NCBI GenBank assembly: GCA_949935795.1
Contig: CATLFX010000014.1
Location: 1-52,841, forward strand
Length of the DNA stretch: 52,841 bases
Reading direction: 5' to 3'
From: an uncultured Oscillospiraceae bacterium
GTDB taxonomy: Bacteria > Bacillota > Clostridia > Oscillospirales > Oscillospiraceae
Shown here: positions 7,915 through 16,131 of the stretch, one piece after another
Numbering within the stretch: position 1 is the first letter of the stretch
Layout of the letters: each line of letters begins with the position of its first letter
Position numbers and translations under genes: made by a program
The notes under the pieces: model-generated
Databases searched by the model: none
Seen by the model: only the letters and a program-made list of their open reading frames with translations
What the model was told of the DNA's origin: nothing

Positions 7915-8417
7915 AGAAGATCATGTTCGTGGGCCGCAGCGAGTGCGGCAAAACCACCCTCACCCAGGCCCTGCGGGGGGGTACTATCCACTACCACAAG
8001 ACCCAGTATGTCAACCACCACAGTGTGGTCATCGACACGCCGGGGGAGTATGCCCAGACCGCCAATCTTGGCCGGGCGCTGGCGCTGTACTCCTATGAGG
8101 CGGACGTGGTGGGCCTGTTGCTGAGCACCATTGAGCCTTATTCGCTATACCCGCCCTGTGTGGCGGCCTGTGCCAACCGGCCCGTGATTGGCATTGTCAC
8201 CCAGATTGACCAGGAGAATGGGGATATTGAGCGGGCTCACCATTGGCTGGAGATGGCCGGGGCCAACCCCATTTTCCACGTCAGCTCTTACACCGGGGAG
8301 GGGATCTGGCAGATCCTCAACTACCTGAAGGAGCCGGGGGACGTGCTCCCCTGGGAGACGGAGGAAGAGGCCAATCAGCGGCGGACGGTGCTGTCCGACA
8401 AAAATCAGGATTTTTGA
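7911..8417 (+). CDS. pduV: PduV/EutP-type small GTPase-like protein
   Basis: A 168-residue P-loop protein of the PduV/EutP family. The Walker A motif GRSECGKTT is at residues 8 to 16, IDTPGEYA is the switch-like G3 motif, and TQIDQEN resembles the G4 NKxD motif in degenerate form. PduV has been linked to positioning or movement of compartments, and EutP to acetate kinase activity in some hosts; which applies here cannot be read from sequence. It is the last gene of the operon, overlaps pduU by four bases and is followed by a terminator hairpin. Confidence 0.92.
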   Translation: MKKIMFVGRSECGKTTLTQALRGGTIHYHKTQYVNHHSVVIDTPGEYAQTANLGRALALYSYEADVVGLLLSTIEPYSLYPPCVAACANRPVIGIVTQIDQENGDIERAHHWLEMAGANPIFHVSSYTGEGIWQILNYLKEPGDVLPWETEEEANQRRTVLSDKNQDF

Positions 8418-8424
8418 ACATCAG

Positions 8425-8454
8425 CCAGTCGGCGGGCAACCGCCGGCTGGTTTT
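8425..8454 (+). terminator. Rho-independent terminator of the BMC operon
   Basis: CCAGTCGGCGG and CCGCCGGCTGG form an 11-bp stem with one wobble around a GCAA tetraloop, followed by TTTT. It lies just after the pduV stop and before the next promoter. Confidence 0.85.
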
Positions 8455-8513
8455 CCGTATCCGTGCCGCAGGGTGAGGCGGCGCGGATTTTTTCTGAAAA
8501 CGTGAAGTTTCTC

Positions 8514-8544
8514 TTGACAAATCTGGGATATAAGCATATGCTTA
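8514..8544 (+). promoter_or_regulatory. Promoter with palindromic operator upstream of psuK
   Basis: TTGACA and TATGCT are separated by 17 bases. The -10 box is embedded in the perfect 14-base palindrome TAAGCATATGCTTA. The kinase encoded just downstream carries its own N-terminal helix-turn-helix, so autoregulation through this palindrome is a natural inference. Confidence 0.7.
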
Positions 8545-8575
8545 ATAAAAAGAGAAAAGTTTAGGAGTGGTGCCC

Positions 8576-9664
8576 ATGACCCAGCGGGAACGGCAGATTC
8601 TGCGGTGGATCGAGGAGAACCCGCTCATTTCCCAGCAGGAGCTGGCGGATAAGGCGGGCATCGCCCGGTCGTCGGTGGCGGTGCACATATCCAACCTGAT
8701 GAAAAAGGGACACATCGCCGGGAAGGGTTATATCGTGTCCGCCGCACCCTACGCCGTGGTGGTAGGGGGCGTGAACATGGACATTGGCGGCGTGTCCTGT
8801 GCGCCGCTGGTGCGGGCGGACTCCAATCCCGGCGTGGTGCGCATGAGCCTGGGGGGCGTGGGGAGGAACATTGCCCACAATATGGCCCTTTTGGGGGTGG
8901 ACACCCGCTTGCTCACCGCCTTTGGAGACGACGGCCACGCCCAGCGCATTGCCGCTTCCTGCGGGGAGCTGGGCATTGACATCAGCCGGGCCCTCCAGGT
9001 GCCGGGAGAGCGCACGTCCACCTACCTCTTCATCGCCGACGAGAGGGGGGAGATGGAGCTGGCCCTGTCCGATATGGACATCTACCGCCATATCACCCCG
9101 GCGTTTTTGGCCTCCCGGGCCCAGCTGCTGCAAAACGCCCAGTTGGTCATCGTGGATGCCAACATCCCGGCCGACGCCATCACGTGGCTGGCCCAGCATG
9201 TGAAGCCCCCCATTTTTGCCGACCCAGTGTCCACCGCCAAGGGGCCAAAGCTTCTTCCAGTGCTGGGCAGGCTCCACACCCTCAAGCCCAACCGCATGGA
9301 GGCCGAGCTGCTGTCCGGGGTAAAAATCACCGATGAGGACAGCCTGAACCGGGCGGCGGACGCGCTTTTGGAGACGGGCCTGCGCCGGGTGTTCATCTCC
9401 CTGGGCGGGGAGGGGGTCCTTGCCGCCGACCATAATGGCCGTGTGCGCCTGCCCTGCATGAAGGGGCGCATGGTAAACACCACCGGCTGCGGCGACGCGT
9501 TCATGGCGGCGCTGGCCTGGGCTTATCTGGAGGGTACCGCCCTGGAGGATACTGCCCGGGCTGGTTTGGCCGCGGCGGCCATCGCCATGGAAAGCGGCGA
9601 GACCATCAACGAGGCCATGAGTGCCGAGGCACTGGTGGAGCGGATGTCTTCTTTTTCTTTCTGA
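8576..9664 (+). CDS. psuK: Pseudouridine kinase-like PfkB sugar kinase with N-terminal HTH
   Basis: A 362-residue protein. Residues 1 to about 55 form a winged helix-turn-helix (RQILRWIEENPLISQQELAD, then ARSSVAVHISNLMKKG). Residues about 59 to 355 are a PfkB-family kinase (VVVGGVNMDIGGVS, LGGVGRNIAHNMALLG, and TTGCGDAFMAALAWAY with the catalytic Asp). With psuG just downstream, the likely role is pseudouridine phosphorylation to pseudouridine 5'-phosphate, and the HTH suggests it also senses or regulates. The ATG after AGGAG was chosen over an in-frame GTG. Its last four residues (SFSF) and TGA stop are encoded by the left arm and loop of a dispersed repeat hairpin. Confidence 0.85.
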   Translation: MTQRERQILRWIEENPLISQQELADKAGIARSSVAVHISNLMKKGHIAGKGYIVSAAPYAVVVGGVNMDIGGVSCAPLVRADSNPGVVRMSLGGVGRNIAHNMALLGVDTRLLTAFGDDGHAQRIAASCGELGIDISRALQVPGERTSTYLFIADERGEMELALSDMDIYRHITPAFLASRAQLLQNAQLVIVDANIPADAITWLAQHVKPPIFADPVSTAKGPKLLPVLGRLHTLKPNRMEAELLSGVKITDEDSLNRAADALLETGLRRVFISLGGEGVLAADHNGRVRLPCMKGRMVNTTGCGDAFMAALAWAYLEGTALEDTARAGLAAAAIAMESGETINEAMSAEALVERMSSFSF

Positions 9665-9719
9665 TGAAAGAAAAAGAAGCAAAAAGAAAGACTTTTGATT
9701 GCGAAACTTCGTTTCGCAA
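9648..9719 (+). repeat. Dispersed hairpin repeat, copy A
   Basis: Two hairpins in series. The first pairs CTTCTTTTTCTTTC with GAAAGAAAAAGAAG over 14 bp around a TGAT loop that contains the psuK stop codon. A purine-rich AAAAAGAAAG segment and CTTTTG follow. The second hairpin pairs TTGCGAAAC with GTTTCGCAA around TTC. Matching copies lie after hypB and after pheS. It ends about 40 bases before the psuG start. Confidence 0.85.
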
Positions 9720-9759
9720 AGGTTCAGCACAGCGAATGAAAATAAGGAGGAATTTTACA

Positions 9760-10677
9760 ATGAGCATGAACAAGTATTTGGACGTATCCCCCGAGGTGGC
9801 CGGGGCCCTTGCCGCCGGAAAGCCCGTGGTGGCCCTGGAGTCCACCATCATCTCCCACGGCATGCCCTATCCCCAAAATGTGGAGACCGCCCTGGCGGTG
9901 GAGAACATCATCCGGGAGAACGGCGCGGTCCCCGCCACCATCGCCGTCATCGGCGGACGGCTCAAGGCGGGCTGTACTAAGGAGGAGGTCGAATACCTGG
10001 GCAGGACGGGCACCGCCGTCACCAAGGCCAGCCGCCGGGATCTGGCCATGCTGTGTGCCCGGGGACAGGACGGGGCCACCACCGTCACCACCACCATGAT
10101 TATCGCCCATATGGCGGGTATCAAGGTGTTTGCCACCGGCGGCATCGGCGGGGTCCACCGGGGGGCGGAGACCACCATGGACATCTCCGCCGATTTGGAG
10201 GAGCTGGCGCATACCCCCGTCATGGTGGTGTGCGCCGGGGCAAAGTCCATTCTGGACCTGGGCCTGACCCTGGAGTACCTGGAGACCCACGGCGTGCCCG
10301 TGCTGGGATACGGCACAAAGGAGCTGCCCGCTTTCTACACCCGTCACAGCGGTTTCGCGGTGGACTACCAGGTAGACACCCCCGAGGAGCTGGCGGCGGC
10401 CTTTAAGGCCAGCCTGGAGCTGGGCTTTGAGGGCGGTATGCTGGTGACCAACCCCATCCCAGAGGAATATTCCATGGACCCGAAGGTCATCAACGCCGCC
10501 ATCGACGAGGCGCTGGCCCAGGCGAAGGCCAGCGGCATCCACGGCAAGGAGACCACCCCCTTCCTTCTGGCAAAGGTGAAGGAACTCACCGGCGGGGACA
10601 GCCTGGACTCCAACATCCAGCTGGTGTTCAACAACGCCCGGCTGGCCGCCCAAACGGCGGCGTGTCTGGCAAAGTAA
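9760..10677 (+). CDS. psuG: Pseudouridine-5'-phosphate glycosidase
   Basis: A 305-residue member of the PsuG/IndA family, which reversibly splits pseudouridine 5'-phosphate into uracil and ribose 5-phosphate. Family signatures are VALESTIISHGMPYPQN near residue 20, AVIGGRLKAG, GGIGGVHRGAETTMDIS and CAGAKSILDLGLTLE, the last holding the expected catalytic lysine. The start is the ATG after AAGGAGG; the frame is open upstream through the repeat element but has no ribosome binding site there. Together with the kinase this gives a complete salvage route from pseudouridine. Confidence 0.95.
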   Translation: MSMNKYLDVSPEVAGALAAGKPVVALESTIISHGMPYPQNVETALAVENIIRENGAVPATIAVIGGRLKAGCTKEEVEYLGRTGTAVTKASRRDLAMLCARGQDGATTVTTTMIIAHMAGIKVFATGGIGGVHRGAETTMDISADLEELAHTPVMVVCAGAKSILDLGLTLEYLETHGVPVLGYGTKELPAFYTRHSGFAVDYQVDTPEELAAAFKASLELGFEGGMLVTNPIPEEYSMDPKVINAAIDEALAQAKASGIHGKETTPFLLAKVKELTGGDSLDSNIQLVFNNARLAAQTAACLAK

Positions 10678-10841
10678 TACGAAGGCCGTAAGCGGCGAGT
10701 TTTTTGGGACGGCGTGGTTTTGGCTAAGCCCCTGTTCATGCTCCCTTTTCAGGAGGAGTCCCCTCTGTCCGCCTTTGCAGCAGGGATAAAGGCCAGCCCC
10801 TCCTCCTGGCTGTGGGCATAGAATTTCTTTACAGAGTAACC

Positions 10842-10878
10842 AGAAGGCCGGCACTTCTTTACGGAGTGCCGGCCTTCT
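10842..10878. terminator. Stem-loop between convergent psuG and cls
   Basis: AGAAGGCCGGCAC and GTGCCGGCCTTCT form a perfect 13-bp stem with an 11-base loop. The two genes converge here, so it probably ends transcription from one or both sides, although no U-run directly follows on either strand. TTCTTTACRGAGT occurs twice nearby (before and inside the loop). The remaining 160 bases of this intergenic gap show nothing else clear. Confidence 0.6.
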
Positions 10879-10898
10879 GCGGGGCGGTGCTTTTTCGC

Positions 10899-12452
10899 CT
10901 ACAGCAGCGGCGAAAACAGCCGCAGCAGATCCCGGAGGGTCCGCCGGAATATTGAGGTGGACCGGCAGTCCTCCAAGGTGACCATCAGGCTTTTGGTCTG
11001 GGTGTCCAAAAAATCCTCCCGGATGTCGGCCACCGACGGGGTTTCATACAGCAGCACGCCGTTCTCAAAGTGGAGGAACATACTGCGGTAATCCAGGTTC
11101 ACCGTGCCCACGGTGGCGAAGCGGTCGTCCACCACGAAGTTCTTGGCGTGGATGAACCCCGGTTCGTACTCAAAGATCTGCACCCCGGCCTCCAGCAGCT
11201 CCTCATAGTGGGAGCGGGTCATCTCGAACACCGTCTTTTTGTCCGGAATGTGGGGGGTGATGATCCGCACGTCCACCCCCGACTTGGCGGCGCTGGTCAG
11301 CGCCATGGTCAGCGAATAGTCGATGACCAGGTAAGGGGTGGTGATATACACGTACCGCTTAGCCCGGTTGATGAGGTGGAGGTACACCGTCTGGCCCACG
11401 GGCTCGTTGTCCCAGGGGCAGTCGTGGTAGGGCTGGACATACCCCACCGTGCCCCCCTGGGCCGGGGCGGGCCGGAAAGGAGTGAAGTGCTCCTCCTCGC
11501 TGTTGGTGAAGTCCCACATGGCCAGGAAGGACACCGTCATGGACCACACCGCGTCCCCCTCCAGCCGGATGGCGGAGTCCTTCCAGTGGCCGAACCGGGG
11601 CTTGACGTTGATGTACTCGTCCGCCATGTTGATGCCGCCGGTGAAGGCCACCCGCCCGTCCACGATCATATACTTCCGGTGGTCCCGGTTGTTCTGCCGC
11701 AGGGACACCACGGGGACGAACCGGTTGAACACCCGGCAGTGGACCCCCAGCTTCTCCAGCCGTACCGGGTAGTCCCCCGGCAGGGTGGCCATGGAGCCGA
11801 TGTCGTCATAGATGACCCGGACCTCCACCCCTTGCTGGACCTTTTCCTTCAAGATGTCCAGGATGGAGTTCCACAGCTTGCCCTCCTCAATGATGAAGTA
11901 CTCAATGAAGATGTAGCGCTCGGCCCCCCGCAGGGCGGCCAGGATGTCGTCGTAGCAGTTGTCGCCCAGAGGGTAGTATTTGGTGCGGGTGTTGCCGTAG
12001 ACGGGGCAGTGGGTGGTCTGCTCCAGGTAGCGGGCCATACAGGCCGCGTCCTCCCCAATCAGCTCCCCCAGGGAGGCGGACCGTCCGCACTCCAGCGCCA
12101 GGTTTTTGCGGATTTTCCGCTCCATGGACCGCAGACGGCGCTGGTTGAAGCCGGACAGGTGATTGCCGCCCAGCAGCAGGTAGGCCAGGGACCCGAAGGG
12201 CATCAGCCCCAGCACGATGATGAGCCAGCCGATCTTATAGCCGGGATTGCTTTTGCTGCCCACGATCCACAGGGCGGACAGCACCGACAGGGTGATGAAC
12301 AGCCACTCCACCCGGTCGAAATACACGCTGTCCCGCAGCACGCCCAGCCCCATGGCGTACAGCGCAATCTGGGCGATGATGAGCACACCCACAATGCCCA
12401 TGCGGTGGAACAGCAGTTTTCCGATTTTGCTTTGGACTCTTCTCTTTTGCAT
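10899..12452 (-). CDS. cls: Cardiolipin synthase (PLD family)
   Basis: A 517-residue membrane enzyme that joins phosphatidylglycerol molecules into cardiolipin and glycerol. The N-terminus has membrane segments (GVLIIAQIALYAMGLGVL, WLFITLSVLSALWIV, IGWLIIVLGLMPFGSLAYLL). Two phospholipase D HKD motifs follow: HRKYMIVDGRVAFTGG near residue 257 and HAKNFVVDDRFATVGT near residue 440. This is the full two-motif form with normal length. It lies 25 bases downstream of dnaE and may be read from the same transcript. Confidence 0.93.
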   Translation of the reverse strand: MQKRRVQSKIGKLLFHRMGIVGVLIIAQIALYAMGLGVLRDSVYFDRVEWLFITLSVLSALWIVGSKSNPGYKIGWLIIVLGLMPFGSLAYLLLGGNHLSGFNQRRLRSMERKIRKNLALECGRSASLGELIGEDAACMARYLEQTTHCPVYGNTRTKYYPLGDNCYDDILAALRGAERYIFIEYFIIEEGKLWNSILDILKEKVQQGVEVRVIYDDIGSMATLPGDYPVRLEKLGVHCRVFNRFVPVVSLRQNNRDHRKYMIVDGRVAFTGGINMADEYINVKPRFGHWKDSAIRLEGDAVWSMTVSFLAMWDFTNSEEEHFTPFRPAPAQGGTVGYVQPYHDCPWDNEPVGQTVYLHLINRAKRYVYITTPYLVIDYSLTMALTSAAKSGVDVRIITPHIPDKKTVFEMTRSHYEELLEAGVQIFEYEPGFIHAKNFVVDDRFATVGTVNLDYRSMFLHFENGVLLYETPSVADIREDFLDTQTKSLMVTLEDCRSTSIFRRTLRDLLRLFSPLL

Positions 12453-12477
12453 TTTTTCACCTTGGATGATTCTGAAT

Positions 12478-15400
12478 CTATTTTGCCTTTAACACCACGT
12501 TCTCCTCGCCCAGAGTCTCCCGCAGCTCGGCCAGCAGGGCGTCGTGGAGGAGGCAGTGGGTCTGGAGCTTTTTCCTGCGGTCCGCCAGGTAGACCACGGC
12601 GGGGTTTTCGCCGGGGAACATGCTCAGCAGCTTTTTCAGCCAGGTGAAAGGCTCGCCGCCGTCGGACAGCTTCACCCAGAGCACCTGCTCCGCGACGGCC
12701 TGCGCCGGGCGCGGGCGCTCTCCGGACAGGGGGATCACCCGGTCCACCATGAGCTGGGGCGCCTTCTCATCCCGGATGGACACCCGCCCCGACACCGCCA
12801 CCGGCAGGTTGGCCTTGAGATAGGCCCCGCTCTCCGTCAGCGTCCGGGAGAAGCACAGCAGCTCTATGGAGCCGGAGGCGTCCTCCAGCATGACGTAGGC
12901 CATGAGGGAGTTGTTTTTGGTGGTTTTGGTGCGCACGGAGGCCACCACCCCCGCCAGGGTCACCTGGGCGCCGTCGCCGTACCGGGAGGGGCCGTTTTCC
13001 TCGCCGGCGGCCATCACCGCGCCGATGGGAACCGCCCCGTATTTCTGGGCCTGCCCGCGGTACTGGTCCATGGGGTGGCCGGACAGGTACAGTCCGGTGG
13101 TCTCCTTCTCCATGGCCATCAGCTCCGCCGGGGAGAACTCCGGAATGTCGGGGAGCACAACGGTGGGGACGGACATGGCCTCCCCTCCCCCGCCGAACAG
13201 GTCGAACTGGCCCTCCAGATTCTTTTTACGGTCCCGGGCGATGGAGTCCACCACCGGCTCGTACACATTCATCAGCTGGGAGCGGCGGCAGCCAAGGCTG
13301 TCGAAGCAGCCTGAGCGGATCAGGCTATCCAGCACCCGTTTGTTCAGGTCCGCGTCGTACATGCGGGCGCAGAACTCCGGGAAGGAGGCGAAGGGCCCGC
13401 CCTTCTCCCGCTCGGCCAGCACCGCCGAGGTAAAGCCCATGCCCACTCCCTTCAGCGCCGCCAGCCCGAAACGGATGTTCTCCCCGGACACGGTGAAGGC
13501 CGCGCCGGATTCGTTGATGTCCGGGGGGAGGAGGCTGATGCCGTTGTCCTTGCACTCGGCGATATACTCCGCCACCTTGTCCTGGGAGTCCAGCACGGAG
13601 GTGAGCAGGGCGGCCATGTACTCTCGGGGGTGGCGGCACTTGAACCAGGCCGTCTGGTAGGCCACGATGGCGTAGGCCAGGGAGTGGGACTTGTTGAAGG
13701 CGTAGTGGGCGAAGTCGTTGATCTCGTCGTAGATGGACTCGGCCACCGCCGCCGGGATGCCGTTGGCCTCGCAGCCGGGGATGTTCCGGGCGGGGTCGCC
13801 GTGGATGAAAAATTCCCGCTCCCGCTGGACGTCCTTCTCCTTCTTTTTGCTCATGGCCCGGCGCACCATGTCCGCCTGGCCCAGGGAGTAGCCCGCCAGC
13901 TTGCGGAAAATCTCAATAACCTGCTCCTGGTAGACGATGCAGCCGTAGGTGTTGGACAGGATGGGCTCCAGTGCCGGGTGCTTGTAGGTCACCTTCGTGG
14001 GGTCCTGGGCGCAGGCCAGGAACTTGGGGATGGAGTCCATGGGCCCGGGGCGGTACAGGGCGATGATGGCGCAGATATCCTCAATGCTCTTGGGCTTGAG
14101 GCCCACCCCCACGCCGGTCATGCCCGCCGACTCCATCTGGAACACGCCGGAGGTCTTGCCCTCGGACAGCATCTGGTAGACCGCCATATCGTCGTCCGGG
14201 ATGTCCTCCAGCCTGAAGCCGGGGATCTCCTTCTGCACCATTTTCACCGCGTCGTCCAGAACAGTCAGGTTGCGCAGGCCCAGGAAATCCATTTTCAGCA
14301 GGCCCAGCTCCTCGATGGTGGTCATGGTGTACTGGGTGACGGGCTGGCCGTCGTTGGTGGCCAGGGGGACATACTCGTACACCGGGCGCTTGGTGATGAC
14401 CACCCCCGCCGCGTGGGTGGAGGCGTTACGGGGCATACCCTCGATCTTCCGGGCCATATCGACGAGCTCCTTCACCCGCTCGTCGCCGTTGTACAGGTCG
14501 CTCAGCCCCTTGGACAGCACCAGCGCTTTGTCCAGGGTCATTTTGGGGTCGAAAGGCACCTGCTTGGCGATGTTGTCCACCTCGGCGTAGGGGAAGTTCA
14601 GCACCCGGCCCACGTCCCGGATGGCGGCCTTGGCCTTCATGGTGCCGAAGGTGACGATCTGGACCACGTGGTCCTCCCCATACTTCCGGCCCACGTAGTC
14701 GATGACCTCCTGCCGCCGCCGGATGCAGAAGTCGATGTCGATATCGGGCATGGTCACCCGCTCGGGGTTGAGGAAGCGCTCGAAAATGAGGTTGTACTTG
14801 ATGGGGTCCACATCGGTGATGCGCAGGCAGTAGGCCACCATGGACCCGGCCCCGGAGCCCCGCCCCGGCCCCACCGGGATGCCGTTCTCCTTGGCGTAGC
14901 CGATGAAGTCGGACACAATGAGGAAATAGTCCACAAACCCCATCTGACGGATGACCCCCATCTCCATGCGCAGACGGTCCTTCAGCTCCTCGCCGCCGCC
15001 GGGGTAACGCTGGGCGAAACCCTTCCAGCACAGTTTTTCAAAGTAGGCGTCACCGTCGGTCTCCCCCTCGGGGAGCTTGAACTCGGGCAGGTGGTATTTG
15101 CCGAACTCGAACTCCACATTGCACAGGTCCGCCACCTTTTGGGTGTTGTCAATGGCCTCCGGGCACTGGGGGAACAGGGCCCGCATTTCCTCCTCGCTCT
15201 TGACGTAGAACTCCTGGGTCTCGAACCGCATACGGTCCTGGTCCTCCACCAGCTTGCCCATTTGGACGCACATCAGCACGTCCTGCATGGCGGCGTCCTC
15301 ACGGGTCAGGTAGTGGCAGTCGTTGGTAGCCACCATGGGGATGCCGGTGTCCTTGCTCAGGCGCATAATGCCCGCGATGACTGCCTGCTGCTCAGGGATC

Positions 15401-15933
15401 TTGTGGTCCTGGATCTCCAGGTAGTAGCCGTCCTCCCCGAACAGCTTCCGCATTTCCAGGGCGTGGGCCTTGGCCCCCTCGTAGTCGCCGTTCCTTAATC
15501 TGCGGGGGATCTCCCCCGCCAGACAGGCGGACAGGGCGATGAGGCCCTTGCTGTGAGCCCGGAGCAGGTCCATGTCGATGCGGGGCTTGATGTAGAAGCC
15601 CTCGGTGAAGGCCATGGACACCATATAGCTCAGGTTGCGGTAGCCCTCCTCGTTCCGGCACAGCAGCACCAGGTGCCGGGCGGAGCCGTCCAGCTCGTGG
15701 ACCCGGTCGAAGCGGGTCCGGGGGGCCACGTAGACCTCACAGCCGATGATGGGCTTGATCCCCGCCGCCTTGCAGGCCTTGTAGAAATCGACGGCGCCGT
15801 ACATGACGCCGTGGTCGGTAATGGCCACGGAGGTCTGGCCCAGGGCCTTCACCCGCTCCACCAGCTGGCTGATCCGGCAGGCGCCGTCCAAGAGGGAGTA
15901 TTCCGTATGCAGATGCAGATGTGTAAAGGCCAT
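12478..15933 (-). CDS. dnaE: DNA polymerase III alpha subunit DnaE
   Basis: A 1151-residue replicative polymerase. The N-terminal PHP domain starts with FTHLHLHTEYSLLDGACR. The polymerase core carries GPGRGSGAGSMVAYCL and the catalytic acidic motif PDIDIDFC. An OB-fold follows near residue 980 (VTLAGVVASVRTKTTKNNSLMAY). There is no 3'-5' exonuclease domain, as expected for DnaE rather than PolC. ATG was chosen because GAGGTG lies just upstream of it; the in-frame GTG three codons earlier overlaps that ribosome binding site. Confidence 0.95.
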   Translation of the reverse strand: MAFTHLHLHTEYSLLDGACRISQLVERVKALGQTSVAITDHGVMYGAVDFYKACKAAGIKPIIGCEVYVAPRTRFDRVHELDGSARHLVLLCRNEEGYRNLSYMVSMAFTEGFYIKPRIDMDLLRAHSKGLIALSACLAGEIPRRLRNGDYEGAKAHALEMRKLFGEDGYYLEIQDHKIPEQQAVIAGIMRLSKDTGIPMVATNDCHYLTREDAAMQDVLMCVQMGKLVEDQDRMRFETQEFYVKSEEEMRALFPQCPEAIDNTQKVADLCNVEFEFGKYHLPEFKLPEGETDGDAYFEKLCWKGFAQRYPGGGEELKDRLRMEMGVIRQMGFVDYFLIVSDFIGYAKENGIPVGPGRGSGAGSMVAYCLRITDVDPIKYNLIFERFLNPERVTMPDIDIDFCIRRRQEVIDYVGRKYGEDHVVQIVTFGTMKAKAAIRDVGRVLNFPYAEVDNIAKQVPFDPKMTLDKALVLSKGLSDLYNGDERVKELVDMARKIEGMPRNASTHAAGVVITKRPVYEYVPLATNDGQPVTQYTMTTIEELGLLKMDFLGLRNLTVLDDAVKMVQKEIPGFRLEDIPDDDMAVYQMLSEGKTSGVFQMESAGMTGVGVGLKPKSIEDICAIIALYRPGPMDSIPKFLACAQDPTKVTYKHPALEPILSNTYGCIVYQEQVIEIFRKLAGYSLGQADMVRRAMSKKKEKDVQREREFFIHGDPARNIPGCEANGIPAAVAESIYDEINDFAHYAFNKSHSLAYAIVAYQTAWFKCRHPREYMAALLTSVLDSQDKVAEYIAECKDNGISLLPPDINESGAAFTVSGENIRFGLAALKGVGMGFTSAVLAEREKGGPFASFPEFCARMYDADLNKRVLDSLIRSGCFDSLGCRRSQLMNVYEPVVDSIARDRKKNLEGQFDLFGGGGEAMSVPTVVLPDIPEFSPAELMAMEKETTGLYLSGHPMDQYRGQAQKYGAVPIGAVMAAGEENGPSRYGDGAQVTLAGVVASVRTKTTKNNSLMAYVMLEDASGSIELLCFSRTLTESGAYLKANLPVAVSGRVSIRDEKAPQLMVDRVIPLSGERPRPAQAVAEQVLWVKLSDGGEPFTWLKKLLSMFPGENPAVVYLADRRKKLQTHCLLHDALLAELRETLGEENVVLKAK

Positions 15934-15948
15934 TGTGGTCACCTCTGT

Positions 15949-16131
15949 TTATTTCTCTGTTTTCCAAAGCCGTTCTGGGTTTTTAACCCGCAGTTCCAGC
16001 CTCCCGCACCTGGGGCAGGCCAGTCCCTCCACTCCACAGAGCTTGAACGGCCCTGTACTGGCCTGCACTTCATACCCATACGCCGCCAGCTGAACCGTCC
16101 GCATTTCCAAGTCACATTCCCGGCACCTCAT
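15949..16131 (-). CDS. Small zinc-ribbon protein
   Basis: A 60-residue protein with two cysteine pairs, CRECDLEM near residue 3 and CPRCGRLE near residue 40, plus an extra Cys at about residue 33. This is a zinc-ribbon layout; similar small proteins of unknown role are common in clostridia. The ATG lies inside the whiA stop (ATGA, four-base overlap), so it is translationally coupled to whiA. It ends 15 bases before the dnaE start. The frame is open further upstream, but that part is antisense-like and lacks a ribosome binding site. Confidence 0.65.
   Translation of the reverse strand: MRCRECDLEMRTVQLAAYGYEVQASTGPFKLCGVEGLACPRCGRLELRVKNPERLWKTEK

Noticed and set aside
9664-9759. N-terminal extension of psuG starting at the psuK stop (ATG in TGATG)
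   Set aside because: The 32 extra residues are encoded by the repeat hairpins and are low complexity; AAGGAGG sits before the ATG at 9760.
13630-15498. A 622-codon open frame on the plus strand opposite dnaE
   Set aside because: Same pattern of His/Leu/Gly-rich nonsense caused by high GC at third codon positions; dnaE motifs are unambiguous.
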